Assembly (NCBI RefSeq): GCF_030345715.1
Contig: NZ_JAUASX010000007.1
Span: forward strand, 62,001-126,000
Reading direction: 5' to 3'
Length of the DNA: 64,000 nucleotides
Source: Solimonas sp. SE-A11
Lineage (GTDB): Bacteria > Pseudomonadota > Gammaproteobacteria > Nevskiales > Nevskiaceae
Shown here piece by piece: positions 26,927 to 34,663 of the stretch. Every line of letters starts with the position of its first letter. Positions within the stretch are counted from its first letter, which is position 1. The notes under the pieces are model-generated. The model was not told the DNA's origin. It did not search any database and saw only the letters and a list, made by a program, of their open reading frames with translations. Made by a program: the position numbers and the translations under genes.

Positions 26927-27014
26927 CAACTCGTTTGAATGTTCGCTTCGAAACTTTCCGCTTTTTTGACCCCAGGTCAAGTCTTACATTGGGTTTGAGC
27001 ATTCAAACGAACTG
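26927..27014. promoter_or_regulatory. Symmetric operator region of LysR/pirin pair
   Basis: CAACTCGTTTGAATGTTC (26927-26944) and its near-perfect inverse GAGCATTCAAACGAACTG (26997-27014) match at 15 of 18 positions, with the 11-base core TCGTTTGAATG exact. Midway lies a perfect palindrome, TTGACC-CCA-GGTCAA (26966-26980). The layout fits one regulator controlling both divergent promoters. Confidence 0.6.
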
Positions 27015-27027
27015 ACTGGAGCGAACC

Positions 27028-27726
27028 ATGCAAGCCCTGATACGCAGCGATGAACGCGGCCATGCCGACCGTGGCTGGCTGGAGTCCTGGCACAGCTTTT
27101 CGTTCAGCGACTACTACGACCCCCAGCGCATGGGCTTCAGCGCACTGCGCGTGATCAACGAGGACATCATCGTGCCCACGGCGGGCTTCCCGCCGCATTC
27201 TCACCAGGACATGGAGATCATCACCTACGTCCTGGAGGGCACCATCCGCCACCGCGACTCCACCGGCGGCAGCGGCGACCTGCGCCATGGCGAACTGCAG
27301 GTGATGCATGCCGGCGGCGGCATCACCCACAGCGAGATCAACCCCTCGACGCAGGAACGCACGCACCTGCTGCAGATCTGGGTGCAGCCCGACCGCCGCG
27401 GCCATGCGGCCGGCTACGAGCAGTCCGCGCTGGACACCAAGGCGCTGCGCCGCGGCTTCACCACGGTGGTCGGCCCCGCCGGCAGCGGCACGCCCTTCCA
27501 GATCAACCAGGACGCGCGCCTGGACATCGCCTGGCTGGCGGATGGGCAGGTGGCGGAGAAGGCCCTGCAGCCGCAGCGGGCCTACTACCTGCATGTGGCG
27601 CGCGGCGCGGTCGTGATCAACGGCGACGCGCTGTCGGCCGGCGACGCCCTGGCGCTGAAGGACGAGACCCGGCTGGCGGTGACGGCCAGCGGCGCGGCGG
27701 AAGTGCTGTTGTTCGATCTGGCTTGA
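27028..27726 (+). CDS. Pirin-family cupin (YhhW-like)
   Basis: A 232-residue bicupin of the pirin family. The metal-binding cupin residues are in FPPHSHQDMEIITYV (H57, H59, E62-type) and MHAGGGITHSE near 102. Bacterial YhhW has quercetin 2,3-dioxygenase activity in vitro, but the physiological substrate is unknown. The C-terminal cupin lacks metal ligands. Start ATG with TGGAGCG upstream. Divergent from the LysR gene. Confidence 0.9.
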   Translation: MQALIRSDERGHADRGWLESWHSFSFSDYYDPQRMGFSALRVINEDIIVPTAGFPPHSHQDMEIITYVLEGTIRHRDSTGGSGDLRHGELQVMHAGGGITHSEINPSTQERTHLLQIWVQPDRRGHAAGYEQSALDTKALRRGFTTVVGPAGSGTPFQINQDARLDIAWLADGQVAEKALQPQRAYYLHVARGAVVINGDALSAGDALALKDETRLAVTASGAAEVLLFDLA

Positions 27727-27739
27727 TCGAAGCGAAACG

Positions 27740-27798
27740 GTCGCCGGCAAGCCGGCTCCTACAAGAAGCCCTGCTATAGGAGCCAGCTTGCTGGCGAC
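27740..27798. repeat. Inverted repeat doublet GTAGGAGCCGGC, copy 2
   Basis: GTCGCCGGCAAGCCGGCTCC then, 14 bases later, a diverged inverse copy (AGGAGCCAGCTTGCTGGCGAC). Half-elements point opposite to those at 23635-23692. It lies between two convergent genes and could act as a bidirectional terminator. Confidence 0.75.
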
Positions 27799-27810
27799 AG
27801 GCGCCTTCGT

Positions 27811-28773
27811 TTACCGCGACGCCAGCGTCAGCCCGACGTGGATCGAGAAGTCCGGCGAGGACTTGGTGATCAGGTCTTCCTGGAAGGCGATGTCCAGCGC
27901 CCAGGCCTTTTCGATCCAGCGGCCGCCGAACACCAGCTGCAGGCCGGCACGGTCAAGCTGGTCCAGCGCGGAATCCTTGTAGAGCGGGCCGTGGGCGTAG
28001 AGCTGCGCGCCCAGCTCGATCTTCTGCGTGGCGCGCAGGAAGGCGCCCGCGCCGCCGAAGGGCACCAGGGTCTCCTGCTGGTCCTCCAGCACGTCGCCCT
28101 TCTGGTTCAGCGACAGGCCGGCGGAGGCAAAGCCGCTCCAGCGGCTGTCCTGGTCGAAGGGCAGCGCCCAGTCGGCCCACAGCGCGCCGCCGAGATTGCC
28201 CCCCGTGAGCTTGTCCTCGTCGCCGGTGGGCAGCTTCAGCTCGGCACGCAGCGCCAGGTCTTCCGTGGCGGCCCAGCCGGCGGAGACGCGCAGGTCGCCC
28301 AGCGCCCAGCCTTCCTCGGTGCGGTCCAGCAGCACCACGCCGTTCTTCTCGTAGCGGTACTGGTAGCGGTCCTGCGGCACCAGCTCGCGGCCGCCGTTGG
28401 GCAAGCCGAAGAAGTCGTGCCAGCCCTCGATGAAGCTGTCCATGAAGCCGCCGCCGACATGCACCACCGACAGTTCCGCGCCCCACTCCCAACCTTCGCC
28501 CAGGCCCGCGCGGTAGCGGCCGGTCAGGTGGGCGCTCTCGCCGTCCAGGCCGATGGTCTCGGTGCCCACCGTGTCGGTGGTGTATTCGCTGGTCAGGTCC
28601 AGGCTGTAGCGGCTGGCGCTGTCGCCCTTGGCCAGCACCCGGCCATGGCCGATCACGGGCAGGGCGAAGCCCTGCGCCAGCGCGCCCTGGTTGGTGGTGT
28701 CGAAAGGGGCGGCCTGGGCCACCGGGGCCAGCACCGCCAGCAGGGCCGCAAGCGGCAGGGTCGGACGGATCAT
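27811..28773 (-). CDS. DUF3187-type outer-membrane protein
   Basis: A 320-residue protein with a clear signal peptide (residues 1-21, ending AQAAPF). The rest is predicted as an antiparallel beta-barrel with alternating hydrophobic/polar strands and an aromatic C-terminal strand (DFSIHVGLTLASR). FIEGWHDFFGLPNGGR (near 115) and ELKLPTGDEDKLTGG (near 180) match the DUF3187 pattern as I know it. Transport role unknown. The AT-rich upstream DNA (28774-28820) has a promoter-like composition. Confidence 0.8.
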   Translation of the reverse strand: MIRPTLPLAALLAVLAPVAQAAPFDTTNQGALAQGFALPVIGHGRVLAKGDSASRYSLDLTSEYTTDTVGTETIGLDGESAHLTGRYRAGLGEGWEWGAELSVVHVGGGFMDSFIEGWHDFFGLPNGGRELVPQDRYQYRYEKNGVVLLDRTEEGWALGDLRVSAGWAATEDLALRAELKLPTGDEDKLTGGNLGGALWADWALPFDQDSRWSGFASAGLSLNQKGDVLEDQQETLVPFGGAGAFLRATQKIELGAQLYAHGPLYKDSALDQLDRAGLQLVFGGRWIEKAWALDIAFQEDLITKSSPDFSIHVGLTLASR

Positions 28774-28975
28774 GGGATTCCTGTGTTTATTTATTGATTA
28801 ATACTGCAAATGATTATTTTAAATCTCTTTCTGCCAGGGCCCTTCCTGGCATCCCGGCCGCAGCACCGTCGCAGTATGCCGCAAGCGGCCGGCCAGACCC
28901 GTGACAGCCGCGTTTTGCCGCTCCCTGGCCTTTGCTATAGCATCGCCCTCCCTTTTGCTTGACAAGCGGTTACCG

Positions 28976-30040
28976 ATGTTTGCCACCGAAAATACGCGGA
29001 TCAGTTCCGTCCGCCCCGTCTCCACCCCCGCCCAGGTCCAGGACGAATTCCCGCTGACCGATAACGCGGCGGCGACGGTGTTCCAGACCCGCAAGGAAAT
29101 CCAGGACATCCTGCACGGCCGCGACAGCCGCCTGCTGGTGATCGTGGGCCCCTGCTCGATCCACGACACCCAGGCCGCGCTGGAGTACGCCGCGCGCCTG
29201 AAGGCCTTCCGCGAACAGGTGCAGGACGACCTGCTGGTGGTGATGCGCGTGTACTTTGAGAAGCCGCGCACCACGGTGGGCTGGAAGGGCCTGATCAACG
29301 ACCCGAACCTCAATGACAGCTACGACATCGAGCAGGGCCTGCGCGTGGCGCGCAAGCTGCTGGTCACGCTCAACGACATGGGCGTGCCGGCCGGCGTGGA
29401 GTTCCTGGACCTGCTGACGCCGCAGTACCTGGCGGACCTGGTGAGCTGGGGCGCCATCGGCGCGCGCACCACCGAATCGCAGCTGCATCGCGAAATGGCG
29501 TCCGGCCTGTCCTGCCCGGTGGGCTTCAAGAATGGCACCGACGGCAGCGTGAAGGTGGCGGTGGATGCCATCGTCTCCGCCCAGAGCCCGCACCGCTTCC
29601 TGTCGCTGACCAAGGACGGCCAGATCTCGATCTTCGAGACCGCCGGCAATGCCGACTGCCACGTGATCCTGCGCGGCGGCAGCAGCGGCACCAACTACGA
29701 CGCCAAGAGCGTGGACGCCGCCTGCGCGGCGCTGACCAAGGCCGGCCTCAAGCCGCAGGTGATGGTCGATTTCTCGCACGCCAACAGCCAGAAGCAGCAC
29801 AAGCGCCAGGTCAATGTCGGCGAGGACGTGGGCCACCAGATCGCCGGCGGCGACGATCGCATCGTCGGCGTGATGATCGAGTCGCACCTGGTGGAAGGCC
29901 GCCAGGACATCGGCCCCGACATGGTCTATGGCCAGTCGATCACCGACGCCTGCATCCACTGGGACGACACCACCGCGGTGCTGGGTGGGCTGGCGGCGAG
30001 TGTGGCCAAGCGCGGCAAGCGGCTGGTGAAGAGCGCGTAA
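28976..30040 (+). CDS. aroG: DAHP synthase, class I (AroG-like)
   Basis: 3-deoxy-7-phosphoheptulonate synthase, the first step of the shikimate pathway (PEP plus erythrose 4-phosphate). The 354-residue length fits the AroF/G/H type. Visible are VGPCSIHD (near 55), YFEKPRTTVGWKG (PEP/E4P site, near 90), GARTTESQLHREMASG (near 162), ILRGG (near 230) and VDFSHANSQK (near 263). Which aromatic amino acid inhibits it cannot be read reliably. The start at 28976 is used; the frame from 28901 adds residues with no homology. A strong bidirectional terminator follows. Confidence 0.95.
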   Translation: MFATENTRISSVRPVSTPAQVQDEFPLTDNAAATVFQTRKEIQDILHGRDSRLLVIVGPCSIHDTQAALEYAARLKAFREQVQDDLLVVMRVYFEKPRTTVGWKGLINDPNLNDSYDIEQGLRVARKLLVTLNDMGVPAGVEFLDLLTPQYLADLVSWGAIGARTTESQLHREMASGLSCPVGFKNGTDGSVKVAVDAIVSAQSPHRFLSLTKDGQISIFETAGNADCHVILRGGSSGTNYDAKSVDAACAALTKAGLKPQVMVDFSHANSQKQHKRQVNVGEDVGHQIAGGDDRIVGVMIESHLVEGRQDIGPDMVYGQSITDACIHWDDTTAVLGGLAASVAKRGKRLVKSA

Positions 30041-30062
30041 AGCACTCCGGCTTCAGAGCATG

Positions 30063-30090
30063 AAAAAGGCCCGTGAAAGCGGGCCTTTTT
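30063..30090. terminator. Bidirectional rho-independent terminator
   Basis: AAAAAGGCCCG pairs with CGGGCCTTTTT over a six-base loop, giving a T-run in both directions between convergent aroG and the acyl-CoA reductase gene. Confidence 0.9.
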
Positions 30091-30107
30091 CGTTGCTGCG
30101 GTGAAGC

Positions 30108-32090
30108 CTAGAAATATTCGCCCTTGAACACGTTCGCGAACACCACCTGCTCCAGCGTCGGCTTGCCGCCGTCCTTGCGGCCCTTGGCCGAGGCCGAGGA
30201 GGGGAACAGGCGGAAGCCGCGGTTGAGCATGCTGTCGTTGAGCTTGGGCCACAGCGCGTAGGACACGGCGGCGACGGTGCCCAGCGGCGTGGCGATGGAC
30301 TTCGGGCGGCGCAGCACCGACTCCAGCACGGTGTCGCCGGCCTTCTCCGGCGACCAGGCCGGCACGTAGTCGTAGAGCTTGGTCGGCGCGATCATCGGCG
30401 TGCGCACCAGCGGCATGTAGATCGCGGTGACCTCGATGCCGCGGTGCTTCACCTCGGCCGACAGGCAGCGGCTGAAGGCATCGAGCGCGGACTTGCTGGC
30501 GACGTAGGCGGAGAAGCGCGCGGCATTGGTCAGCACGCCAATGGAGCTGATGTTGACGATGTGGCCGTCGCGGCGCTTCGCCATCCCCGGCAGGAAGTTG
30601 AGGATCATGCGGATGGCGCCGAAGTAGTTCAGCTGCATCGTACGCTCGAAGTCGTGGAAGCGGTCCAGCGACTCGAACACGGCACGACGGATGGAGCGGC
30701 CGGCGTTGTTGATCAGGATGTCGACGTGGCCGAAGTCCTTCAGGATCTCGGCGCAGCAATTGTCGATGGCCTGCATGTCGTTGAGGTCGCAGGGGTACAC
30801 ATGCGCCTCGCCTCCGGCCATCTGGATGATCTTCTGCGTCTCTTCCAGTTTCTCGCGCGTACGCGCCACCAGGATCACCTTGGCGCCGGCGGCGGCGAAC
30901 TTCTTGGCCGAGATGAAACCAATGCCCGAGGACGCGCCGGTGATGACCACGACCTTGCCGGACAGCTTGCGCTCGGCGCCCTTGGGAATCTTGGCGTAGA
31001 TGTCGAGGAACTGTTCCCAATAGGCCCAGAGCTTGTCGGCGTAATCCTTGATGTCCGGGCAGTTGATGCCCGAGCCCTTGAGGGCGCGGCGCGCGTTCTT
31101 GTCGTCGAACACCGCCGGGTTGGTGACGTAGCCCAGCACCGACACCGGCACGCCGATGGCCTTGGAGAGGGTCTTGCTGACGTTGCCGGGGATGCTCTCG
31201 CCGAGGCGGTTGGCCAGGTCGCGCGCCGCCTTGGGTATCGCCGGCAGCTCGAACTTGGCGGCGAACTGCGGGCCGTGCGCGGCTTCCATCAGTGTCTGCA
31301 GCAGGCTGCCGACCGTGGGCGAATCCGACTGGATCAGGCAGAAGACCTGGCCGTCGAGACCATCCTTGTGCGCGATGTGGTCCATGGCCTTGGCCACGTA
31401 ATCCACCGGCGCCAGCGGCACGCGGCCGCCTTCGATGCCCAGCAGCGGCAGCCACTTGGGCACCGCGTACGACAGCTTCTGGATGGTCTTGAAGAAGTAG
31501 TAGGGGCCGTCGATCTTGTCCATCTCGCCCGTCTCGGAGTGGCCGACCACGGCGCCCGGACGATAGATGCGGAAGGGCACCTTCGACTCCTCGCGCACGA
31601 TCTGTTCCGACTGGAACTTGGTGCGGAAGTAGGGGTGCGCCACGCGCTGGCCCTCGTCGAACATGTCCTCGGTGAAACGGCCGTTGAAGTCGCCGCCGGC
31701 CACCGCCACGCTGGAGGCGTGATGCAGCTTCACGTTGCCGCCCAGGTCGTTGGCGAAGGCCACGAGATTGCGCGTGCCCTCGTTGTTGATGCGGTCGCCG
31801 GTGGCGTCGTCCATGCCCATGTCGTAGACGGCAGCCAGGTGGAAGACATGGTCGATCTTGCCCTGCAGCTTTTTGAAGTCGGCCGCGGACACCAAGCCCG
31901 GCGTGGTGATGTCGCCATACACGGCGTGCAGGCGCGTGCCGGCCTCACCGTAGCGCTCCTGCAGTGCCGCGAACTTGTCCTTGGACGACTCGCGTACCAG
32001 GACATGCACCTGCGCCTCGGGCCGGGCCAGCAGCTGTTCCAGCAGGAACTTGCCGATGAAACCTGTCGCCCCCGTCACGAAATAGTTCAC
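30108..32090 (-). CDS. Two-domain fatty acyl-CoA reductase (wax-ester type)
   Basis: A 660-residue fusion of two short-chain dehydrogenase domains, as in the Marinobacter fatty acyl-CoA reductase that reduces acyl-CoA to fatty alcohol. N-terminal extended SDR (1-350): TGATGFIGKF nucleotide site, HVFHLAAVYDM and YRPGAVVGHSETGEMDKIDGPYYF regions. C-terminal classical SDR (about 370-600): VITGASSGIG, NNAGRSIRR and the YVASK catalytic pair. The GTG at 32090 gives the MNYFVTG start and has GAGGAGA upstream. The product would feed wax esters or fatty alcohols, but no wax ester synthase is in the window. Confidence 0.88.
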   Translation of the reverse strand: MNYFVTGATGFIGKFLLEQLLARPEAQVHVLVRESSKDKFAALQERYGEAGTRLHAVYGDITTPGLVSAADFKKLQGKIDHVFHLAAVYDMGMDDATGDRINNEGTRNLVAFANDLGGNVKLHHASSVAVAGGDFNGRFTEDMFDEGQRVAHPYFRTKFQSEQIVREESKVPFRIYRPGAVVGHSETGEMDKIDGPYYFFKTIQKLSYAVPKWLPLLGIEGGRVPLAPVDYVAKAMDHIAHKDGLDGQVFCLIQSDSPTVGSLLQTLMEAAHGPQFAAKFELPAIPKAARDLANRLGESIPGNVSKTLSKAIGVPVSVLGYVTNPAVFDDKNARRALKGSGINCPDIKDYADKLWAYWEQFLDIYAKIPKGAERKLSGKVVVITGASSGIGFISAKKFAAAGAKVILVARTREKLEETQKIIQMAGGEAHVYPCDLNDMQAIDNCCAEILKDFGHVDILINNAGRSIRRAVFESLDRFHDFERTMQLNYFGAIRMILNFLPGMAKRRDGHIVNISSIGVLTNAARFSAYVASKSALDAFSRCLSAEVKHRGIEVTAIYMPLVRTPMIAPTKLYDYVPAWSPEKAGDTVLESVLRRPKSIATPLGTVAAVSYALWPKLNDSMLNRGFRLFPSSASAKGRKDGGKPTLEQVVFANVFKGEYF

Positions 32091-32222
32091 GGCCAATCTC
32101 CTCAAGAAAGTGATTTCGGGATCATTCTGGGAGATCGATATTACCGGGGACATGGCCGCAGAGACACAAACGCCGGCGGGGTCTCCGCCGGCGCTGGAAA
32201 ATCGGACACGCGTTTGCAGCGA

Positions 32223-32531
32223 TCACTGTGACAGTGTGGCTTCCTCGATCCAGCCGCTGTACTGCTGGTGCTGCGTATACCACCAGCCACCATCGCGATT
32301 AGTCTGCCGCACCTGCAGCTTGAGGCTGGCGCCCGCCGGCACCGGTCCCTCGATGGGGGACTGATGCTGCGGCCGTGCACGGAGCACCGTGGCCTGCTTG
32401 GTCTTCGCCGGGCCCGGCATCAGGGCCGGTGGCGGTGCCACCACGGGCGGAGCCACGATCATCACCGGCAATTGCGCCTGCGCTGAAAAGCCCAGCCCCG
32501 CCAGCACGGCAGCCACCAGAATCCTGTTCAC
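32223..32531 (-). CDS. Small exported SH3b protein
   Basis: A 102-residue protein: signal peptide (1-19, ending AQAQ), proline-rich stretch (VVAPPPALMPGPA), then a bacterial SH3-like domain at about 46-102 with ATVLRARPQHQSP, GWWYTQHQQYSGWIEE. SH3b domains often bind peptidoglycan or choline-like ligands in envelope proteins. It follows the barrel-SH3b gene on the same strand and its domain resembles that protein's C-terminus, so the two are likely related in origin. Confidence 0.72.
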   Translation of the reverse strand: MNRILVAAVLAGLGFSAQAQLPVMIVAPPVVAPPPALMPGPAKTKQATVLRARPQHQSPIEGPVPAGASLKLQVRQTNRDGGWWYTQHQQYSGWIEEATLSQ

Positions 32532-32552
32532 GCCTCCCCCTTACTTTTTTTA

Positions 32553-32582
32553 TAAGGCGGCCCGCCCGCCGGGCCGCCTTGT
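32553..32582. other. GC-rich hairpin between two SH3b genes
   Basis: AAGGCGGCCCG and CGGGCCGCCTT pair across a five-base loop. On the minus strand an A-rich stretch, not a T-run, follows, so it is not a canonical terminator for the upstream gene; it may limit readthrough or stabilise mRNA. Confidence 0.5.
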
Positions 32583-32587
32583 CCAGC

Positions 32588-33568
32588 TTACTGCGGCGCC
32601 AGGGCGCTGTCGTTCACCCAACCGGTGGTGTTGCCGGCATAGACATACCACCACACGCCGAGCGCATTGGGTACGCGCTGCATGAGCTGCACCTCCGAGC
32701 CGGCAGGCAGGCTGCCGTCTACCGGAGCGCCAGCACGCGGCTGACGCAGCAGCGCGGTCGGCTGGGCCGTGCGGCGGACGCCGATGATCGGCATGACGGG
32801 CTTGGACGCGGACGCGGCAGCGGCCGGAGCCACCGGGGCCGCAGCCAGTACCGGCTGCGGGGCCGGGGCCGGCGTAGCCACCGGTTCTGGCGGCATCGCC
32901 GCAGGAGCCGGGGTGTAGGCCGGTGCGGGGGTGTAGGCCGGCGCAGGCGCCGGTGCGGGAGCCGGCGGCGGTGTATAGCTGCTGCGGCTGCTGGAATTGG
33001 AGGAAGAGGAAGAGCCTCCCGAGGGCAATTCGAACACCAGGCCCAGACTGATCACGGTAACGTCGCTCTCGTTATCGACGGTCACCGGATAACCATTGAA
33101 ATCCTTCACGCCCATGTAGCTTTCGAGGTCTAGCCGCAGGCCGAAATGGCGGGTGATCTTCCAGTCGCCGCCGATGCCCCAAGTAAAGCCGCTGCTGGAC
33201 AGCTCATCGCTGCCGAAACCCGCCTCTTTTCCCTCGGAGTCACCCTTGTAGTAGCCCCCCTTGATCCAGACACCGGAGCCGCTTGGGCTCAGGCGGCCGT
33301 AATAGCCAGCCGAGGCACGTACCCCGGAGAATCCAATGCTGACACCGGGAAGGTCGGAAACGTCATGCTCGCCGAAGTCCGTGTAGGCGACCTCGAACAT
33401 TAGCGGCAGCGATTCCGGGCGGAACCCCGCGAAAGCGGTGAAGCCGGCCGCGTCATCGACATTCTCGTATTCGTACTGCGTCATGCTGGCGGCGCCGCCC
33501 GCATAGACGCCCGCGTGTGCCGCTCCGCTCAGCAGGGCAGCGAGCCCCACCCATTTCGCCCCTTTCAT
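32588..33568 (-). CDS. Outer-membrane beta-barrel fused to SH3b domain
   Basis: A 326-residue protein with signal peptide (1-19, ending AHAG), an eight-stranded-looking barrel at 20-180 of the OmpA/OmpW-like kind (YAGGAASMTQYEYE, FEVAYTDFGEHD, GIGGDWKITRHFGLRLDLE, VISLGLVFEL), a serine run, a long Pro/Ala linker (about 190-262, YTPAPAYTPAP repeats), and an SH3b domain at about 265-326 (LRQPRAGAPVDG, GVWWYVYAGNTTGW). The linker would span the periplasm, tethering the barrel to peptidoglycan or another envelope partner. The ligand is unknown. Confidence 0.75.
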   Translation of the reverse strand: MKGAKWVGLAALLSGAAHAGVYAGGAASMTQYEYENVDDAAGFTAFAGFRPESLPLMFEVAYTDFGEHDVSDLPGVSIGFSGVRASAGYYGRLSPSGSGVWIKGGYYKGDSEGKEAGFGSDELSSSGFTWGIGGDWKITRHFGLRLDLESYMGVKDFNGYPVTVDNESDVTVISLGLVFELPSGGSSSSSNSSSRSSYTPPPAPAPAPAPAYTPAPAYTPAPAAMPPEPVATPAPAPQPVLAAAPVAPAAAASASKPVMPIIGVRRTAQPTALLRQPRAGAPVDGSLPAGSEVQLMQRVPNALGVWWYVYAGNTTGWVNDSALAPQ

Positions 33569-33648
33569 GCATCCCCCGTTGTATGCGCCCGTTCCTGGGC
33601 TGGTTTGAACCCTAATCTTATTCTGCCGCGAGGGATCGGGTCATGGCA

Positions 33649-33664
33649 TTAGCCGATCGGCTAA
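33649..33664. promoter_or_regulatory. Perfect 16-bp palindrome TTAGCCGATCGGCTAA
   Basis: An exact inverted repeat about 80 bases upstream of the barrel-SH3b start. A TAAGAT -10-like sequence (rc of 33616-33621) lies between. It looks like an operator of a dimeric repressor; the regulator is not identifiable. Confidence 0.4.
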
Positions 33665-33694
33665 AACCCCCTGAAGGCCCCCAGTAAAACCAGC

Positions 33695-34534
33695 CTAGTA
33701 GTCCCCTTCATGGTGCTTGGCCGCCTCGCGCAGCTCGGCCCGCTGCTGCAGGCGCTGGGCGCGGTCCTTGTCGGAACGCCAGATCACGTCCGGGAACAGC
33801 AACACGCGCAGCAGGCCCACCAGCATGAACAGGTAGCTGAAGCTGAACAGGATGCCGCAAAACATCGACACCCACTCGAAGCTCGGCGCCACGTACTTGA
33901 TGCCCCACCAGGACATCACGTCCACCATCGAGGCGGCCAGGCCCACCGGGAAGATCCACTGGTAGGACTGCAGCTGGTTGAACTGCATCGAGAACGGGAT
34001 GCCGATGATGAAAAAGCAGGTGGTGAAGCCGAACAGGTGCGCATGGGTGAAGGCGATCAGCTTGCCCAGCGACATCTGCTCGAAGTAAGCCTGCGCCGTG
34101 CCGTGCAGCCGCAGCTGGTACCAGATCTCTGACGCTCCGAAGCAGAAGGCGATGCCGAACATCACCACTGCCATGGCGATGCCGCGCTTGGCCGCCGGCG
34201 GCAGCTCGCGCAGGTTCAGCTCCACGCTGTGCGAGTCGAAGGGGATGAACCACCACACCGCCGCCAGGATCAGGAAGAACACCGCGATCAGCGCCAGCGG
34301 GCCGCCCGCGGTGATCCACAGCGGCTTCTCCGGCGGCAGTTCGACCACCGCCGCACTCTCCACCGGCTGGTCGCTGAAGAAGTCGAAGTCGTCGCCGCCA
34401 GGCTGGGCCTGCTGCGTCTCGGCCGCCGGCACCTGCGCGGCATCCGCGTCGGCCGCAGAAACCGCCAGGCTGCGCGCCAGCAGGAACACGGCGACGAAGA
34501 AGGCCACCAGGCCGAATTCGAACAGGCGTATCAC
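33695..34534 (-). CDS. Six-helix membrane protein of cytochrome operon
   Basis: A 279-residue inner-membrane protein at the 3' end of the cytochrome operon. The GTG at 34534 is preceded by GGGAGAGGGGA, itself part of a REP doublet. Helix 1 is a signal-anchor-like segment, then an acidic linker (DDFDFFSDQPVES), then five helices. IAFTHAHLFGFTT in helix 4 has paired histidines placed as in membrane haem proteins, and VMSWWGIKYV follows in helix 5. No family name is known to me. A membrane electron-transfer partner of the cytochromes is an inference. Confidence 0.72.
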   Translation of the reverse strand: MIRLFEFGLVAFFVAVFLLARSLAVSAADADAAQVPAAETQQAQPGGDDFDFFSDQPVESAAVVELPPEKPLWITAGGPLALIAVFFLILAAVWWFIPFDSHSVELNLRELPPAAKRGIAMAVVMFGIAFCFGASEIWYQLRLHGTAQAYFEQMSLGKLIAFTHAHLFGFTTCFFIIGIPFSMQFNQLQSYQWIFPVGLAASMVDVMSWWGIKYVAPSFEWVSMFCGILFSFSYLFMLVGLLRVLLFPDVIWRSDKDRAQRLQQRAELREAAKHHEGDY

Positions 34535-34661
34535 TCCCCTCTCCCGCCATGCGGGAGAGGGGCTGGGGGAGAGGGTTTCTGTAGAACTCTCCCGACGTCG
34601 CCATCCTCTAGCTTTCACAGACACCCTCTCCCCTGCCCCTCTCCCGCAAGCGGGCGAGGGG
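34535..34661 (-). repeat. Inverted REP doublet, family CCCTC-hairpin, copy 3
   Basis: Hairpins at 34535-34575 and 34621-34661 facing each other. The left arm supplies the ribosome site for the six-helix protein gene; the right arm begins three bases from the stop of the cytochrome c gene. It lies within the cytochrome operon. Confidence 0.7.
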
Positions 34662-34663
34662 TA

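Noticed and set aside
28793-28830. Fur-box-like AT-rich sequence before the DUF3187 gene
   Set aside because: Only about 11 of 19 positions match the Fur consensus by eye in an AT-rich promoter; not enough to claim iron control.
30444-32231. 595-codon plus-strand open frame
   Set aside because: Antisense of the fatty acyl-CoA reductase; no recognisable motif and biased composition from high GC.
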